Source of the DNA: Limnanthes douglasii subsp. nivea
Lineage: Eukaryota > Streptophyta > Magnoliopsida > Brassicales > Limnanthaceae
Direction: 5' to 3'
Assembly (NCBI GenBank): GCA_036936605.1
Contig: JAUPFV010000002.1
Span: forward strand, 255,213,305 to 255,277,304
Length of the DNA: 64,000 nt
Part shown: positions 47,996 to 58,366 of the stretch, one piece after another
Numbering within the stretch: position 1 is the first letter of the stretch
How the letters are laid out: each line of letters starts with the position of its first letter
Translations under genes and position numbers: made by a program
The notes under the pieces: model-generated
The model's input: only the letters and a program-made list of their open reading frames with translations
The model's database searches: none
Told to the model about the DNA's origin: nothing

Positions 47996-48348
47996 TGATA
48001 AGGTCGGATTATTTTGATACTGGTCAATGTATATATTCGGAGGGCAGTTCGGACATATCCAGTATCATACCCTTCCGAACGACATAAATTAGTGGAGCAT
48101 GACTCAGCTAGTTATCAGTCACTTCATCACTTAGGCCAATAGGTTTTGAAAGTTGACCAAAGCCCATGATCCGACCCGAAAGGCCCATGGATCAATTAAA
48201 GAGTATAAATATCCCAACTACTCTCATTAATGAGGTTAATCAGAATTTAATGCTAGCACACACCTTAATGATCTCTCTACATCTTACATTAAACATTAAA
48301 TTTTCAAAACTCATTCCAAAACTACCCTTCAATTAGAAATAAACTACA
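47996..48348 (+). mobile_element. Solo LTR, Tat type
   Basis: 353 bp from TGATAAGG to AAACTACA, flanked by perfect 5-bp duplications AATTT (47991-47995 and 48349-48353). The inside shows the layout of the element 2 and 5 LTRs in the opposite strand: GACCCGAAAGGCCCATG, GAGTATAAATATCCCAACTA, then a CTCTCTACATC-like stretch and repeated AAAACT/AACACC-like units. It is a more distant member than the solo LTR at 32194. Confidence 0.82.
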
Positions 48349-48353
48349 AATTT

Positions 48354-48891
48354 TAACCTTCATCACTTTGTGTGGGGCATCTTGGTTTTAGTTTAAAACA
48401 AAATTCTAAATATCGTATGTAACCCCACCTAAAATGATCAATTTTGGAACCCTATAATTTTAAGAAAGAATGTCATTAAACCTTTTAAACGTGTAATATC
48501 CCTCAAAATATAATACACAAAACAATTGATATGTGAACAAGTTAGTTGTGAGTCCAAACGATATAATATCTCTTATGTCTCACCCTATTCATTTGTGCTT
48601 TCAGAGATTTTACATTGCAAAAAACATCTCAAATAAAGAAAAAAATAGAGAATTATGACAATAATCATATAATTATTGACACAAAGATACATCTATGAGC
48701 AACTTCTTTAGAGGAGATGATATTGGCAATAAGTTTAACAATCCACGAGCACACATTTCATGCAATTCTACTATAGGTCTACGCGGTGATTAAAGAATGA
48801 ACAATTCAAATTTTTGGGAGTTCATGCCGATAACATCTTAAAGAAAGAAAAATAGATAACAAATTAACTAAAATATTCAAAATCATAACGA
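48354..48891. other. Intergenic spacer
   Basis: No gene or repeat end recognised between the solo LTR and the triple-LTR array. Confidence 0.4.
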
Positions 48892-49221
48892 TATAGCCCA
48901 GAAAGTCCAACTAAAAACCTTTTTTAATTTTATTTTATTCAAATATCCTAGGTTATTTAAATCAAATCTAATTGTATTAAGATTTGATTTGATTTTATTT
49001 TAATATATTTATTTTATTTCCTTGTATTTTAATTTAGGGTTTTGAGCAGCTCTTATATAAAGCCTCATATACCTTAAGTTATATTAAGTTTTTGGAATAA
49101 TATATTTTTTATTTCTGAAAATTTCAATATTTATTACCGTTAGATTAGGGTTTCATCATGTTACCCTTGAATTAGGGTTTCGTCTATCATTGATTCTTCT
49201 TCTATTTTCGCCGCGTAATCA
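48892..49221 (+). repeat. LTR A of the array
   Basis: 330 bp; starts TATAGCCCAGAAAG (TG changed to TA) and ends GCGTAATCA. Landmarks shared with B are AGGGTTTTGAGCAGCTC, TATAAAGCCTCATATACC and TTAGGGTTTCGTCTAT. TATATAAAGCC near 49055 is a plausible TATA box. PBS TGGTATCAGAGCC lies at 49225-49237. Confidence 0.92.
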
Positions 49222-49750
49222 GTTTGGTATCAGAGCCTCGGTTTTTGCTATGCGGAAATAATGTTTCTGAATCCTGATTTCATCTGATTCAAGATCTAAA
49301 GAAGAGAACAACATTTATGGCCATAAAGATCTCGAAGATCGTTTGGTATGTGGGGACACACCAGGCGTTTCGATAGATGATCGTATTGACCAGTTACAGA
49401 AGGAGTTTAAATTGGCTACCAATCATCGGATCAAGGTAAAACTTGCTTATCGAGATGCTGTCTCACGTTATGAAGAAGTTTTCAAAACCATTTTTTTTCA
49501 TCAACTGAACATGAGGATGTTTTCTTCAGGCTATGAAAAGGTTTTCAAAACCAATTTTTTTCATCAACCGGATGGCTTCAATGTGACTTCGAATAAGGAA
49601 TACTCGAGAAGAACTAATGTTATTACAATAAGGTCAACAATTATAATTCCCAATGCTTCAATTGAAACAATAAAATAAAATAATTTTGGTTGTTAATGGT
49701 AATGGTGTTGTGAATTCGAAGACATATTCTTATCAACCATGAGAGGATAA
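49222..49750 (+). other. Internal region 1 with short gag-like frame
   Basis: 529 bp between LTR A and LTR B. It opens with the initiator-tRNA PBS and ends GAGAGGATAA, a short polypurine tract, right before LTR B. A frame of 111 codons (49343-49678) shows DDRIDQLQKEFKLA and an imperfect 60-bp tandem duplication (FKTIFFHQ and FKTNFFHQ). It may be the N-terminus of a gag; otherwise it is unassigned. The size makes A-B resemble a small non-autonomous (TRIM-like) element. Confidence 0.65.
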
Positions 49751-50089
49751 TGTAGCCCAGAAAGTCCAAATAAAAACGTTTTTAATTTAATTTAATTTTA
49801 TTAAAATATCTCATATTATATAAATGAAATCTAACTACATTAAAATTTAATTTAATTTTATTTTATTTTAAAATATTTATTTTATTTCCTTGTATTTTAA
49901 TTTAGGGTTTTGAGCAGCTCTTATATAAAGCCTCATATACCTTAAGTTATTTTAAGTTTTTGGAATAATATATTTTTTATTTATGAAAATTTCAATCTTT
50001 GTTACCTTTAGATTAGGGTTTCATCATGTTACCCTTGAATTAGGGTTTCGTCTATTGTTGCTTCTTCTTGTTATTCTGCCGCGTCATCA
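49751..50089 (+). repeat. LTR B of the array
   Basis: 339 bp; TGTAGCCCAG to GCGTCATCA, with intact TG and CA ends. Close to LTR A over its whole length. Followed by PBS TGGTATCAGAG (50092-50102). Confidence 0.93.
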
Positions 50090-50740
50090 GTTGGTATCAG
50101 AGACCAACAATTCCTGCTACGCAGATATATGAATCATGCTCTGGGTACTTCTTGATTTGAGGAGTAGAATAGAGAACACCATCTTCCAGTCTACCTGCAC
50201 AATTGGAGGAAGAATTTGCAAGTTTGTAATTGATTCATATAGCTATGGGAATCTGATTTCAGAGGAGGTTGTCCAGAAACTGGCTTTGAAGACTGAAGAG
50301 TAACAGTTTCTAAACGCTGCCAAGTTGCATTTTCAGTTGGAAATTACAAAGATACAACATGGTGTGACTTAGTTCCTATGGACGTTTGCCATCTAGTTTT
50401 AGGACGTCCATGGTGATTTAAGAGAAATTCTACTTATGATAGTAGAATGAATCGATATAGTTTTGTAAAATATAGTTGCAAGTTTATATTGGTTCCATCT
50501 TGATTAGTGTCTCCAAAACCACCACCAGTTAAAGAGTTTAATGCTCAAATTGCGCCGACTGCCGATCTTAATTGTGATGTTAAAACCGTGTCTGAGCCCG
50601 TGTTTGACAAGCCATTCTACGATAAAAATATTTTTGAAGATGTATATGGGTTTCTATTTGAAAAACCAGTCTATGATGAGTATGATGATGACTGGGATGC
50701 GATCAAATTAATATTAAGGAGAAAATTGTAGATAGAGATA
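50090..50740 (+). pseudogene. Internal region 2: gypsy protease-region relic
   Basis: Broken frames show NLISEEVVQKLALKTE (50250-50300), then VPMDVCHLVLGRPW near 50375-50415, matching the protease region of element 3 (34625-35019). A frame at 50507-50731 (SPKPPPVKEFNAQIAP and an acidic tail) continues it. No RT follows, so most of pol has been deleted. Confidence 0.82.
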
Positions 50741-51239
50741 TTATCTTAGGCTTCAGTACACCAGACTACGTCACTTCAGAAGTTCTATTGAAGAACGACT
50801 GCAAAGTAGAAGCTTTTATTGTGGAGATGTATCTTCAAGGTATTATATGTTATCCTAAAATCAAACCTTTGATTCGGTTTTCTGTGGATATATGTTGTCG
50901 TGTTGAAAAAAATGAAAGATGGTATGTTTGTGTTTGAGATTATGAATAGATTGATAGAAGAAAATAATAGTGTTTTAATGGATAAAAGATTAGGTTTTGT
51001 AATAAAACCTGGAGGAGTTTTGGGTGATGGTTGAGGAAATAAAAGAAATAATAACAAGTTAAGAGTAAAAAATTGTAGTATTTAAAATCTGTTGGTAGAA
51101 ATATGCTTTGAAGAACTTGAGAAGCCATCTATTATTAAAATAAGAGGAATTGTTCCTTTCTGCAAGGGTTTTGATGTGATAAAATAAGTACAATCTGAAA
51201 TTGGAAATACGACAATTTTTTACACGCGCAAGGGTGTTG

Positions 51240-51430
51240 ATGTGCTTAGTAAATGGGTTGATAAAGCTGACATAAAACAAGTTGGTGGAATATATCTTGT
51301 TACTGCTGATCACAGTAATGTCGAGGACATGGTAAAGAGGAACAAAGCTGGGAAACCACTTCTTGACAAGAGGTGCACCATTCAAATTCTCACCTCTCAC
51401 GCCCTTATGATGGTACCGGTTGCAATCGAT
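51240..51430 (+). pseudogene. Captured phosphoglycerate mutase (iPGAM) fragment
   Basis: In the frame 51242-51595 residues 5-60 read like an internal exon of plant cofactor-independent phosphoglycerate mutase, a glycolytic enzyme: KQVGGIYLVTADHSNVEDMV, then KRNKAGKPLLDK, IQILTSHAL and PVAI. The family's metal-binding TADHGNAE is changed to TADHSNVE. Similarity ends after PVAI; the rest (GEANVFAVLSMFQ onwards) looks like a retroelement GKANVVADALSR segment, but that is only a guess. A host-gene piece inside an LTR element is best explained by capture. Confidence 0.8.
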
Positions 51431-51655
51431 GGTGAAGCCAATGTTTTTGCAGTTCTTTCAATGTTTCAACGTTTCGAATTCGAGGTCAAATCTTCCCAAC
51501 CGTGGAAGGATGATGTAATGAAGACTGCGGACATACTGGTTTATCGCTCATGTATCAGAATTGGGTCAAACATGAACTCAAATCGAAGATTTTGACGAGT
51601 CCGCCAGATTTTATAAATGTAAATTTGTCACAAAGTTTGATACCCAAATTCGACC

Positions 51656-51908
51656 CGTAAAGCCTTCAAAAACCATTTTTAATATTTTAGCGTTAATTTT
51701 ATTTATTTATTTTGAAACATTTATGTAATTTCCCTTATTTGGAATTAGGATTTTGGGTAGTGTTATATAAAGCATCTTATACCATATTTTATCGTCAGAC
51801 TTTGATTAATTAAATTTTGGGAATTATTTCTGCGACTCTCCTTATTTCTCTAACCTAGGGTTAAATTTTTATCGTTGATTTTTCTTCTAATATTCTGCCA
51901 CGCTATCA
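51656..51908 (+). repeat. LTR C of the array, diverged
   Basis: About 253 bp resembling A and B: CGTAAAGCC at the start, GTTATATAAAGCATCTTATACC in the middle (compare TATAAAGCCTCATATACC) and CTGCCACGCTATCA at the end (compare CTGCCGCGTCATCA in B). It is shorter and clearly older than A and B, and no PBS follows it. Confidence 0.75.
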
Positions 51909-53392
51909 CATAACAAGGGTTAAGAACACATACTTTTATGTAACTGTAACCAATAATAATTTTCACAACGTCATGAAAGTTTTGTAAACCTTCTTTTACT
52001 GAGTTTAGATCTACATGGTATTATATTTAAATACTGGTTTTCAATAAAGATGACACATTTATCAGTTCAAACTTGTAACTTCTTGCAAATACTGAAAATA
52101 ATTTGAGATTATATTTCAAAATCTTGATAAGAGAATCATCATCATTAATCTTGATATTTTCCGTAAACTAATGGAGTCTACACAATTCCTCAAACACGGG
52201 CACCCATTAAATTGTATAGTCAACCCGTCTTTAAAAGTAGCTAAAATAAATGATAAAACCTTGAGGAACAACCAAGAAAAGTAGACATTTGAAGAACTTA
52301 CGAAACAAAGTTTACCAATTTTAAAATTTTTAAATGCGGAGAATGCATGTATATGTGTTGCATATTAAACTTTACAAACTCCTAAAAACATGTAGTTACC
52401 TCATCGACCACATGTATTAAAAATTGAAGCCATTGGGTAAGTTCAAATAACCCACGTAACTAATATCATAGCAAAAATATGAAATCGTAAGAGTTTCAGT
52501 ATATCATAACGAGATATGATAGTCTTGCTCTGTTCAAATTATATTCATGAATATCGACTAATATGAGGACTAAGAGAAACTTCCAACGATAGCTCCATTA
52601 TTGGAACAGTACATTAGTTTTTATGTTGTCTATAGTTGTGGATAAAACGTGAAGATGTGTACGAGTATGAATTTTGGTAAGTTGCATCATGTAAAAACAA
52701 GTCCTTTTAAAGAAAACATAAATATTCAACGAACCAAACTAAATAACCAAAGTCAATAAATAAAATCTGGAAGTGCGGGATTACACTGACATCGACGCGG
52801 TGCGTCAACAGACTAGGTCGACATTAGTGTAATTATATAAAAAAGAAAATCGAAGAACAACTAACCTAAGACCTTGAATGACAAACCTTGTATTTGATAC
52901 TAAATTCAACGAAATAACTTTATAAATTCGGTATACGTGCTTAACTAACAATCTTTTATAACATAGAGCTAATTTAAACCATTAAAATTAAAATTATTTC
53001 TTTATTTTTTTTAATAGTAAAAAAATTGTTTTGAATGAAAATAAGTGTAATTAAAAAAACTACAAAAACTATTTAAAAGTTTAATAAACATTTGTTTACC
53101 TTCGATTTAAACGAAAATGAAAATTTAGAATTGGTTTAAAAAAATTATTTTCCAAAAAAAGTATTTGTTATTTATCATTTTTTTAGTTTAAAAAATAAAA
53201 AAAATAAAAAATTACAACATATATAATAATTTGAAATAATTTAAGACCATATTTAATAAATGATGATCTACAAATTACCATTCAACATCAAACTTATTTA
53301 CTAACAAACATCTAAAGTTTGATAAGGTACATATAATCACTAAGTTTTGAATTAAAAGTGATGATAACCAACTGGTAGTCCAAAATATCCAT
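51909..53392. other. AT-rich intergenic region
   Basis: No coding frame of note and no recognised repeat. A GC-richer patch around 52770-52830 (ACATCGACGCGGTGCG) has no obvious identity. Confidence 0.45.
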
Positions 53393-53399
53393 AACTATT

Positions 53400-54300
53400 T
53401 TTCTATTTTTTTTTGTTTTTTTAAAATTCCAATCTCTTAAACCATAGCTCCAAAACAAATCCAAAAATATCATTGGTTTTATTTTTTAAGACGAACAAAA
53501 ATAGATCAATGAAAGATATTTTTAATATAGTTTGATTTTTTAGTTGTGTAATTACGTGTAATTTGGTTGCAAAATAAGTTTGAAAATAAATTGTGTTCTA
53601 GTTATGTAATTATGTGTAATTTGGTTGCTAAAAAGCAATTGTATTCAGTTGCACGACTATGTGCAAAATTGAGTTGCAAATTTTTTTTATGTTCAATTAA
53701 GGAATTACGTGCAAATAAGTTGCATAAATAAAAAGAAAAGAGTTGCGTGAATAGAACTTTGGTTGCTAAATAAGTCTGATTGTATAAAAAAACAAAATGC
53801 AAAGTTTTTTTTTGTGAAAATAAATGTTAAATGAGTGTAAAACAATTAAATTTTGTGTATTTGCAAAAATATGTGTATTTGTATCTTATAAAAACTTTTA
53901 TTAAAATATAAAAATAAAAAATTGGAGTGTTTTCTAGTTGTGTAAATACATGCAATCTGGTTGTGAAAAAAAATACGTTCGAGTTACGAAATTAGGTGCT
54001 ACTATGTTTCGTAAATAAGAATAAATTAGTTGCATAAATAGGATTTTGGTTGCAAAACAAGCTTGGAAAAAACAATTGTCTTCCAGTTGCGGAATTATGT
54101 GTAATTTGGTTGCAAAAAAATCATGTTCCAGTTGCGTAATTAAGTGTATTTTGGTTGCGAAAATAAGAACAAAAAATCTCAAAAAATATCATTCATAGAT
54201 TTCATTTTGTTCGTCCTTACTAAATAAAAATATATATGTGTTTTTGGATTTTTTAGTTAAGGTTTGAAGAATACAACGTTTTGAAGATTAAAAATAATTA
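53400..54300. mobile_element. Fold-back/MULE-like element with internal minisatellite
   Basis: The flanks 53430-53530 and 54175-54285 are imperfect inverted copies of each other; for example GACGAACAAAAATAGATC at 53490 pairs with GATTTCATTTTGTTCGTC at 54198. The space between them is filled with degenerate tandem repeats. No transposase is present. Long terminal inverted repeats around non-coding DNA suggest a non-autonomous Mutator-like or fold-back transposon. The exact ends and the target duplication were not found. Confidence 0.6.
53535..54172. repeat. Degenerate ~45-65 bp tandem repeats
   Basis: The unit is roughly AGTTGTGTAATTACGTGTAA followed by TTTGGTTGC and a variable A-rich part ending in TTC. 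At least seven units are seen in two clusters, 53535-53790 and 53930-54172. Units differ in length and sequence. Coding frames on the minus strand through them simply reflect the repeat. Confidence 0.75.
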
Positions 54301-54640
54301 GTTGGTAAAACTATACGTATTTGTGTGCTTAAAGGTATTATTGGAAGCATTTATGTTTCATATGGTTTTTTTAATAAATTTTAAAATCTTAATAATTATC
54401 AATTTTTAATTTTTTTTAATACTTATAGATATTTCTCTATAGAATATAGAATAATTTTAAAACCATATATAATATTTTTGCTTATATTGAAGCATAACAA
54501 TTATAGTGTGTTAGTAAAAGAATAAGTCATATAATTAGAGTAGTATTTGTTCAGTCATAATTATAATCGAGCATTTAAGTTTCCATCTTGATTATATATT
54601 TCTAATTAAATTAATATTCAAAAGAAGAAAAGAGACACAT

Positions 54641-55002
54641 AGACTATTAAATTTAGTGACATATAGTCTATGGAGTTTCAAAAATCCGGTGGTAGTACAT
54701 GTACTATTTATTTTGGTGACATATAGTCCATGGATTTTCAAAAGTTCGGTGATATTCCTTGGACTATCCATTTTGGATAAAGTTAGTCCTATGCGCATAT
54801 TTGTTAAGGAGACTACGTTTATAAAAAAATAGAAAGTCAAATAACTAACTATATCGAAAATAAATAGTTAATCAGCTATTTGTTACAAAAATTTATAGTA
54901 TACACACGCATGAGACTAAACTTTATCCAAACTGGATAGTCCTGAGACTACCATCGGACTTTTGAAAATCCATGAACTATCTGTCATTAAATTTGATAGT
55001 CT
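54641..55002. mobile_element. Fold-back MITE-like element
   Basis: Left arm 54641-54802 and right arm about 54900-55002 are inverted copies: AGACTATTAAATTTAGTGAC at the left end pairs with GTCATTAAATTTGATAGTCT at the right. TGGATTTTCAAAAG and GGACTATCC.TTTTGGATAAAG also pair inside. The left arm is longer because it holds an internal duplication of a unit of about 60 bp. There is no coding capacity. It is probably a MITE or a Mutator-like remnant; no target duplication was identified. Confidence 0.75.
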
Positions 55003-55511
55003 AGGGATGAGTTACTGTTCAAAACCCCAACGTACAAAAATTATGGAAAGGTTTGACTATTCTATTGGTGAAAAACTATAAATTACTCTAAAAAATAATT
55101 TTTTAGTATTTTATTTCTTTTAGCCTTTGATAAAAAATAAATATTTTGATTTTTATAAATTTTAAGAGAATTTAGTAAAACTTGTATTTAGTATTTTACT
55201 AACACATGATATTTTATAAAAAAAATTATATATAAACTTCCATTTTTTATATAAAATTTCAAAAAACATTTGTTGAGCAAAAAAAAAACTTCATATTTCT
55301 ATAGAAAATATCTACCTCATACCTTAACAAAAAAAAACTAAAATGGAAATCAAGAACTTTGTTGATGAAGTTGAAACTCTAAATGAGATAATATTTTGAA
55401 TTTACGAGATATAAAGTTAGTATTTTCATTAATATATCCATTCCCGTCTTGGAAACCTTTGGCCAGTAGAAAACCTACAGTGCAAAGCTCTGACACTATA
55501 GGTAGGAAAAT
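55003..55511. other. AT-rich spacer
   Basis: No gene or repeat end recognised. Confidence 0.4.
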
Positions 55512-55690
55512 TTGGCGTCGACGGTGGTTTATAGGGTTAGATTTGTACATTTTAACTTTGTCACGGACGGTATAACCCGGCCCACACTCCGAGTGTTCAA
55601 CCTTGGCGCTGGAAGTGGTAAAATGTAGGCTTAGATTTTTGCATTATAATTTTATCACCGACGGTGTAACTAAGAATATCCTCATGACAA
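55512..55690. repeat. Two-copy ~91-bp tandem repeat
   Basis: Units starting TTGGCGTCGACGGTGG (55512) and TTGGCGCTGGAAGTGG (55603) share GG.TTAGATTT.T.CATT.TAA and TTTGTCACGGACGGTATAAC against TTTATCACCGACGGTGTAAC. A weaker ACGGT-containing continuation runs to about 55735. Function unknown. Confidence 0.7.
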
Positions 55691-55795
55691 GCCACGATTT
55701 AGTCATCTACGGTATATCTTAGTGGACACCAACGGTTCGACCGACCACCGCTGCCGATGTAAGGGTCTAAATATAGTAAGGATGCTAGTTATTGG

Positions 55796-56207
55796 TGATA
55801 GTTCCAAAGATTTCTTAGTGGGGTTATCTGTCACAATGATGTTCGTCAATTACAACAATATCCCTGTGAGAGCATTTTAGAAAGAGAAACAAGATAAGTA
55901 TAGAGAGAAAGAGAAAAATAGAATAATGAGATAATGATTGACTCATGATATGGACCCTTTTCCTAAAATAGGGTGATCTTTTATATTATGCAAGTCGGAA
56001 GTCTTTATTTTACATATTTACCCCTTCTTATGTGAGTCTTTACACCCCACCACTTTACATATTCTAAATATAAATATTAGTTATTACATAAAGTACCCTC
56101 AATATTACATACTTGTTGAATTTCCGCCAAATACTTTATTATACTAAATTAATGTTTTTATTCATCTAATTTTGATTATTCTTCACAAGATTTTACTTAC
56201 CTTATCA
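55796..56207 (-). repeat. Element 6, 3' LTR
   Basis: 412 bp from TGATAGTTCC to CCTTATCA. Its start is related to the element 1 LTR (TGATAAGTCTCAAAATATCT against TGATAGTTCCAAAGATTTCT). The bases after it, read on the minus strand, give GGAGGGCTAC directly before the LTR, placed like the polypurine tracts of elements 2 and 5. An antisense-ORF relic follows at 57060, so this is the 3' LTR of an older Tat-type element. Confidence 0.7.
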
Positions 56208-57059
56208 GTAGCCCTCCAGTCATTGTGAAGCTATTTGAACAAGGACTAATACATGGAATCAATTTTTTATTTCTCATATATCTCATCAGACTATTATTCT
56301 GCAAGGTCACCTCAGACTATTCTTTCCCACACACCTCATCGAATTATTCTTCCACAAGTTCCTCCTCGAACTCACAACTTCACTATTGGCGATGATAACT
56401 TCATATTCATGCATCATTAGTTTTAGGTTACGTTTTAAGGATATTTCTGATATGTGGAGCACATGCTACACCCTATCTATGTGTCATAATATTTTTACAT
56501 CGGTGATATCATTTGATCCACGTGTCGATTACTTCCGGACATAAACATGCACGCCTTCCATAAGGATTTGTAGGTGAAGATGTGTGTCAGAAAACTTTTA
56601 CACTTCTCGATACACATGTATTCCAAATCATAGGTAGAGTAGCTATCTCCTAATAAACTGTTCATTTTCCTATGTACCTGTTATCTAATAAAAACCTTCC
56701 ACCTGGATGGGCCTTAACACCTATTGGAAGACCATATCTTCCCTTATAATACTCCACTCTTCTTACCATTCCAATGCTACTTAGTTTTCACCACTTATAG
56801 AGATATAAAGTAAGCCTTTGCTTAGATAGATAAACAACTTACTTCACTAAACACTTTCTTCCACCTTTCATGCCTAGACAAAACGAAGGTCTTGAGAGAT
56901 ATAATATTTAGGATTGGTTTAACATCACAAACAAGGTTCAAGAAATAAAATCTGTTGGTATTGAAGAGGAACCTATGCCTTTGTAAATTCTTCAAACAAC
57001 GTATTACAGTCAATGACCTCTTATAAAGAAGCATTCTGAGGCAGCATGAACTTCAGGTA
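56208..57059 (+). other. Element 6 leader between LTR and antisense ORF
   Basis: No coding frame stands out. By analogy with elements 2 and 5 it should hold the antisense promoter; a TATA-like CTTATAATACTCCACTC lies near 56733. The beginning of the antisense ORF is too decayed to place. Confidence 0.4.
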
Positions 57060-57847
57060 CTAAAATTTTATCTGACCCTCCTATTGCTCAGTCACCCGGC
57101 CATACTTGTCCGAAGCGAAAAAAAATGTGACCTTGATATTTCTAAAAAATCTAGCAAGACTTCTCTATTTCTTTCGATAGGCGATAAACGTCAAGTAATT
57201 GAGAAAGCTAAAGGCGACCGTACAAAAAGAAAGAAATGTTCGGAGTCGACGACCAAAATAATTTGATTGTCTACATAGAGATTTTGAAATGGGATGTTCG
57301 ACTCTGTCTAGACCATGCTCTAGTAGAATAATTTGATTTGATAAAGCTATATTTGGCCCAAGTCGACCCTAATATGTGGTTCACATTGATGGCCTGTATT
57401 TTAGCTTCTCGGATTGCCAAAATGGAACAATTCGTTGAGCTGATAAATGTTGCCAACAACTCTCGTTTTCCCTTTTACTCGTTAAATCTTTGCAGAAAAT
57501 GCATGATTTTAAACGACCTTTTAGAGGCTGATAGAAAGTGGAAGCATAGATTCATCTTCATCTCCAGCTTATGAGAAAAAACCCTTTGAAAACTCTGCTG
57601 AGATACCCCATCATCTTACGTTGAAATGGAGCAGTCAAGGTATTTATTTACACTTTTGCTTTATCTTTATTTACTCAATTTATCTGCTATACTAAATTTT
57701 TCTATGGGGGAAACAATGAACGGAATCTCCAAACCGTTCGAGAACCAGGTTAAATCATCTAGTCGGATTTGTGCATAGTTGAGCTATTGAGAAAGCAGTT
57801 CTTGGTCCCATCAATTCCATAGATGTTTTACTCCTTTGAATATGGCC
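57060..57847 (+). pseudogene. Element 6 antisense ORF, interrupted relic
   Basis: A frame at 57338-57574, with the codons just before it, aligns with the globular domain of the element 5 antisense ORF: KLYLAQVDPNMWFTLMACIL against KLCPSQLSPNGWYTLMSCIM, then ASRIAKMEQFVELINVANNS, FPFYS and LLEADRKWKHRFIFIS. A donor-like site (CAAGGTATTT) follows at about 57637, the same relative intron position as in elements 2 and 5. The sequence is cut at 57848 by the LTR of element 5. It is more divergent than the other copies. Confidence 0.8.
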
Positions 57848-58349
57848 TGGTGTGGATAAAAGTAGCCTGGGGGTAGGCTGGTAATTTTAAGTAGAGTTTT
57901 AAGGCAGCGTAAGGGTGTTTCACGGTGGTGTGGTGGTGTTTAAAGGTGTTTTAAGATATTTCAGGGTGTTACAAAGTGTTTCAAGGGTGGAGAGAGAATT
58001 AAGCAGCCTGGCAGCAGTTAATTTTTCTTACCCATAGTTAATGCTGGTGGTTGGGTATTTATAGTGTGAAATTTGGGCCCTTATGGGCTTTCGAGTCGGG
58101 TTTAGTGGACCCGGGTCATGTTTAAAGACCCACAAGTTTTAAGTAAGTGAATAGACAGCTTAGTCAGATAGTGTTTAGGTTTTTTAGTACTTTAGTCATA
58201 GTTCGAACGGCCTTATGCTTGCAGTGTTCAAAATCACCTGTCCGGATCAATCAGTCCTGTTCGGATCATAGTCTTGGAGTCTGTCCGATTTTCGGGGAGT
58301 TTTACTTTGGACTACCCTTCCGGGGAGCTCTTCGAATTCGGACTCATCA
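57848..58349 (-). repeat. Element 5, 3' LTR
   Basis: 502 bp, plus-strand ends TGGTGTGG and GACTCATCA. Repeated short units of the kind AAGGTGTTT/CAGGGTGTT mark 57900-57990. TATTTATAGTGTG near 58058 read on the minus strand gives a TATA-like CACTATAAATA. It is nearly identical in layout to 32194-32698 reversed. Confidence 0.95.
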
Positions 58350-58366
58350 GGAGCCCCTTTTTTAGG
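58350..58366 (-). promoter_or_regulatory. Element 5 polypurine tract
   Basis: Minus strand CCTAAAAAAGGGGCTCC directly before the 3' LTR; matches the tract of element 2 apart from two bases. Confidence 0.85.

Larger units (their letters stand above)
48892..51908 (+). mobile_element. Three-LTR gypsy-derived array
   Basis: LTR A (48892-49221), internal 1 (49222-49750), LTR B (49751-50089), internal 2 (50090-51655) and the more diverged LTR C (about 51656-51908) follow each other in one orientation. A and B are each followed by a TGGTATCAGAG primer-binding site. Internal 1 holds only a short gag-like frame; internal 2 holds a protease-region relic and a phosphoglycerate mutase fragment. There is no RT, so the units are non-autonomous or internally deleted. 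No matching target duplication was found at the outer ends. Unequal recombination or tandem insertion may have made the array. Confidence 0.8.

Noticed and set aside
51460..51595. Phosphoglycerate mutase continuing to the end of the frame at 51595
   Set aside because: Family similarity stops after PVAI; the remainder lacks the expected GGPGL segment.
53602..54182. Minus-strand frames of 66 and 82 codons with repeated FATK.H-like units
   Set aside because: The residue repeats follow from the DNA minisatellite; no independent protein evidence.
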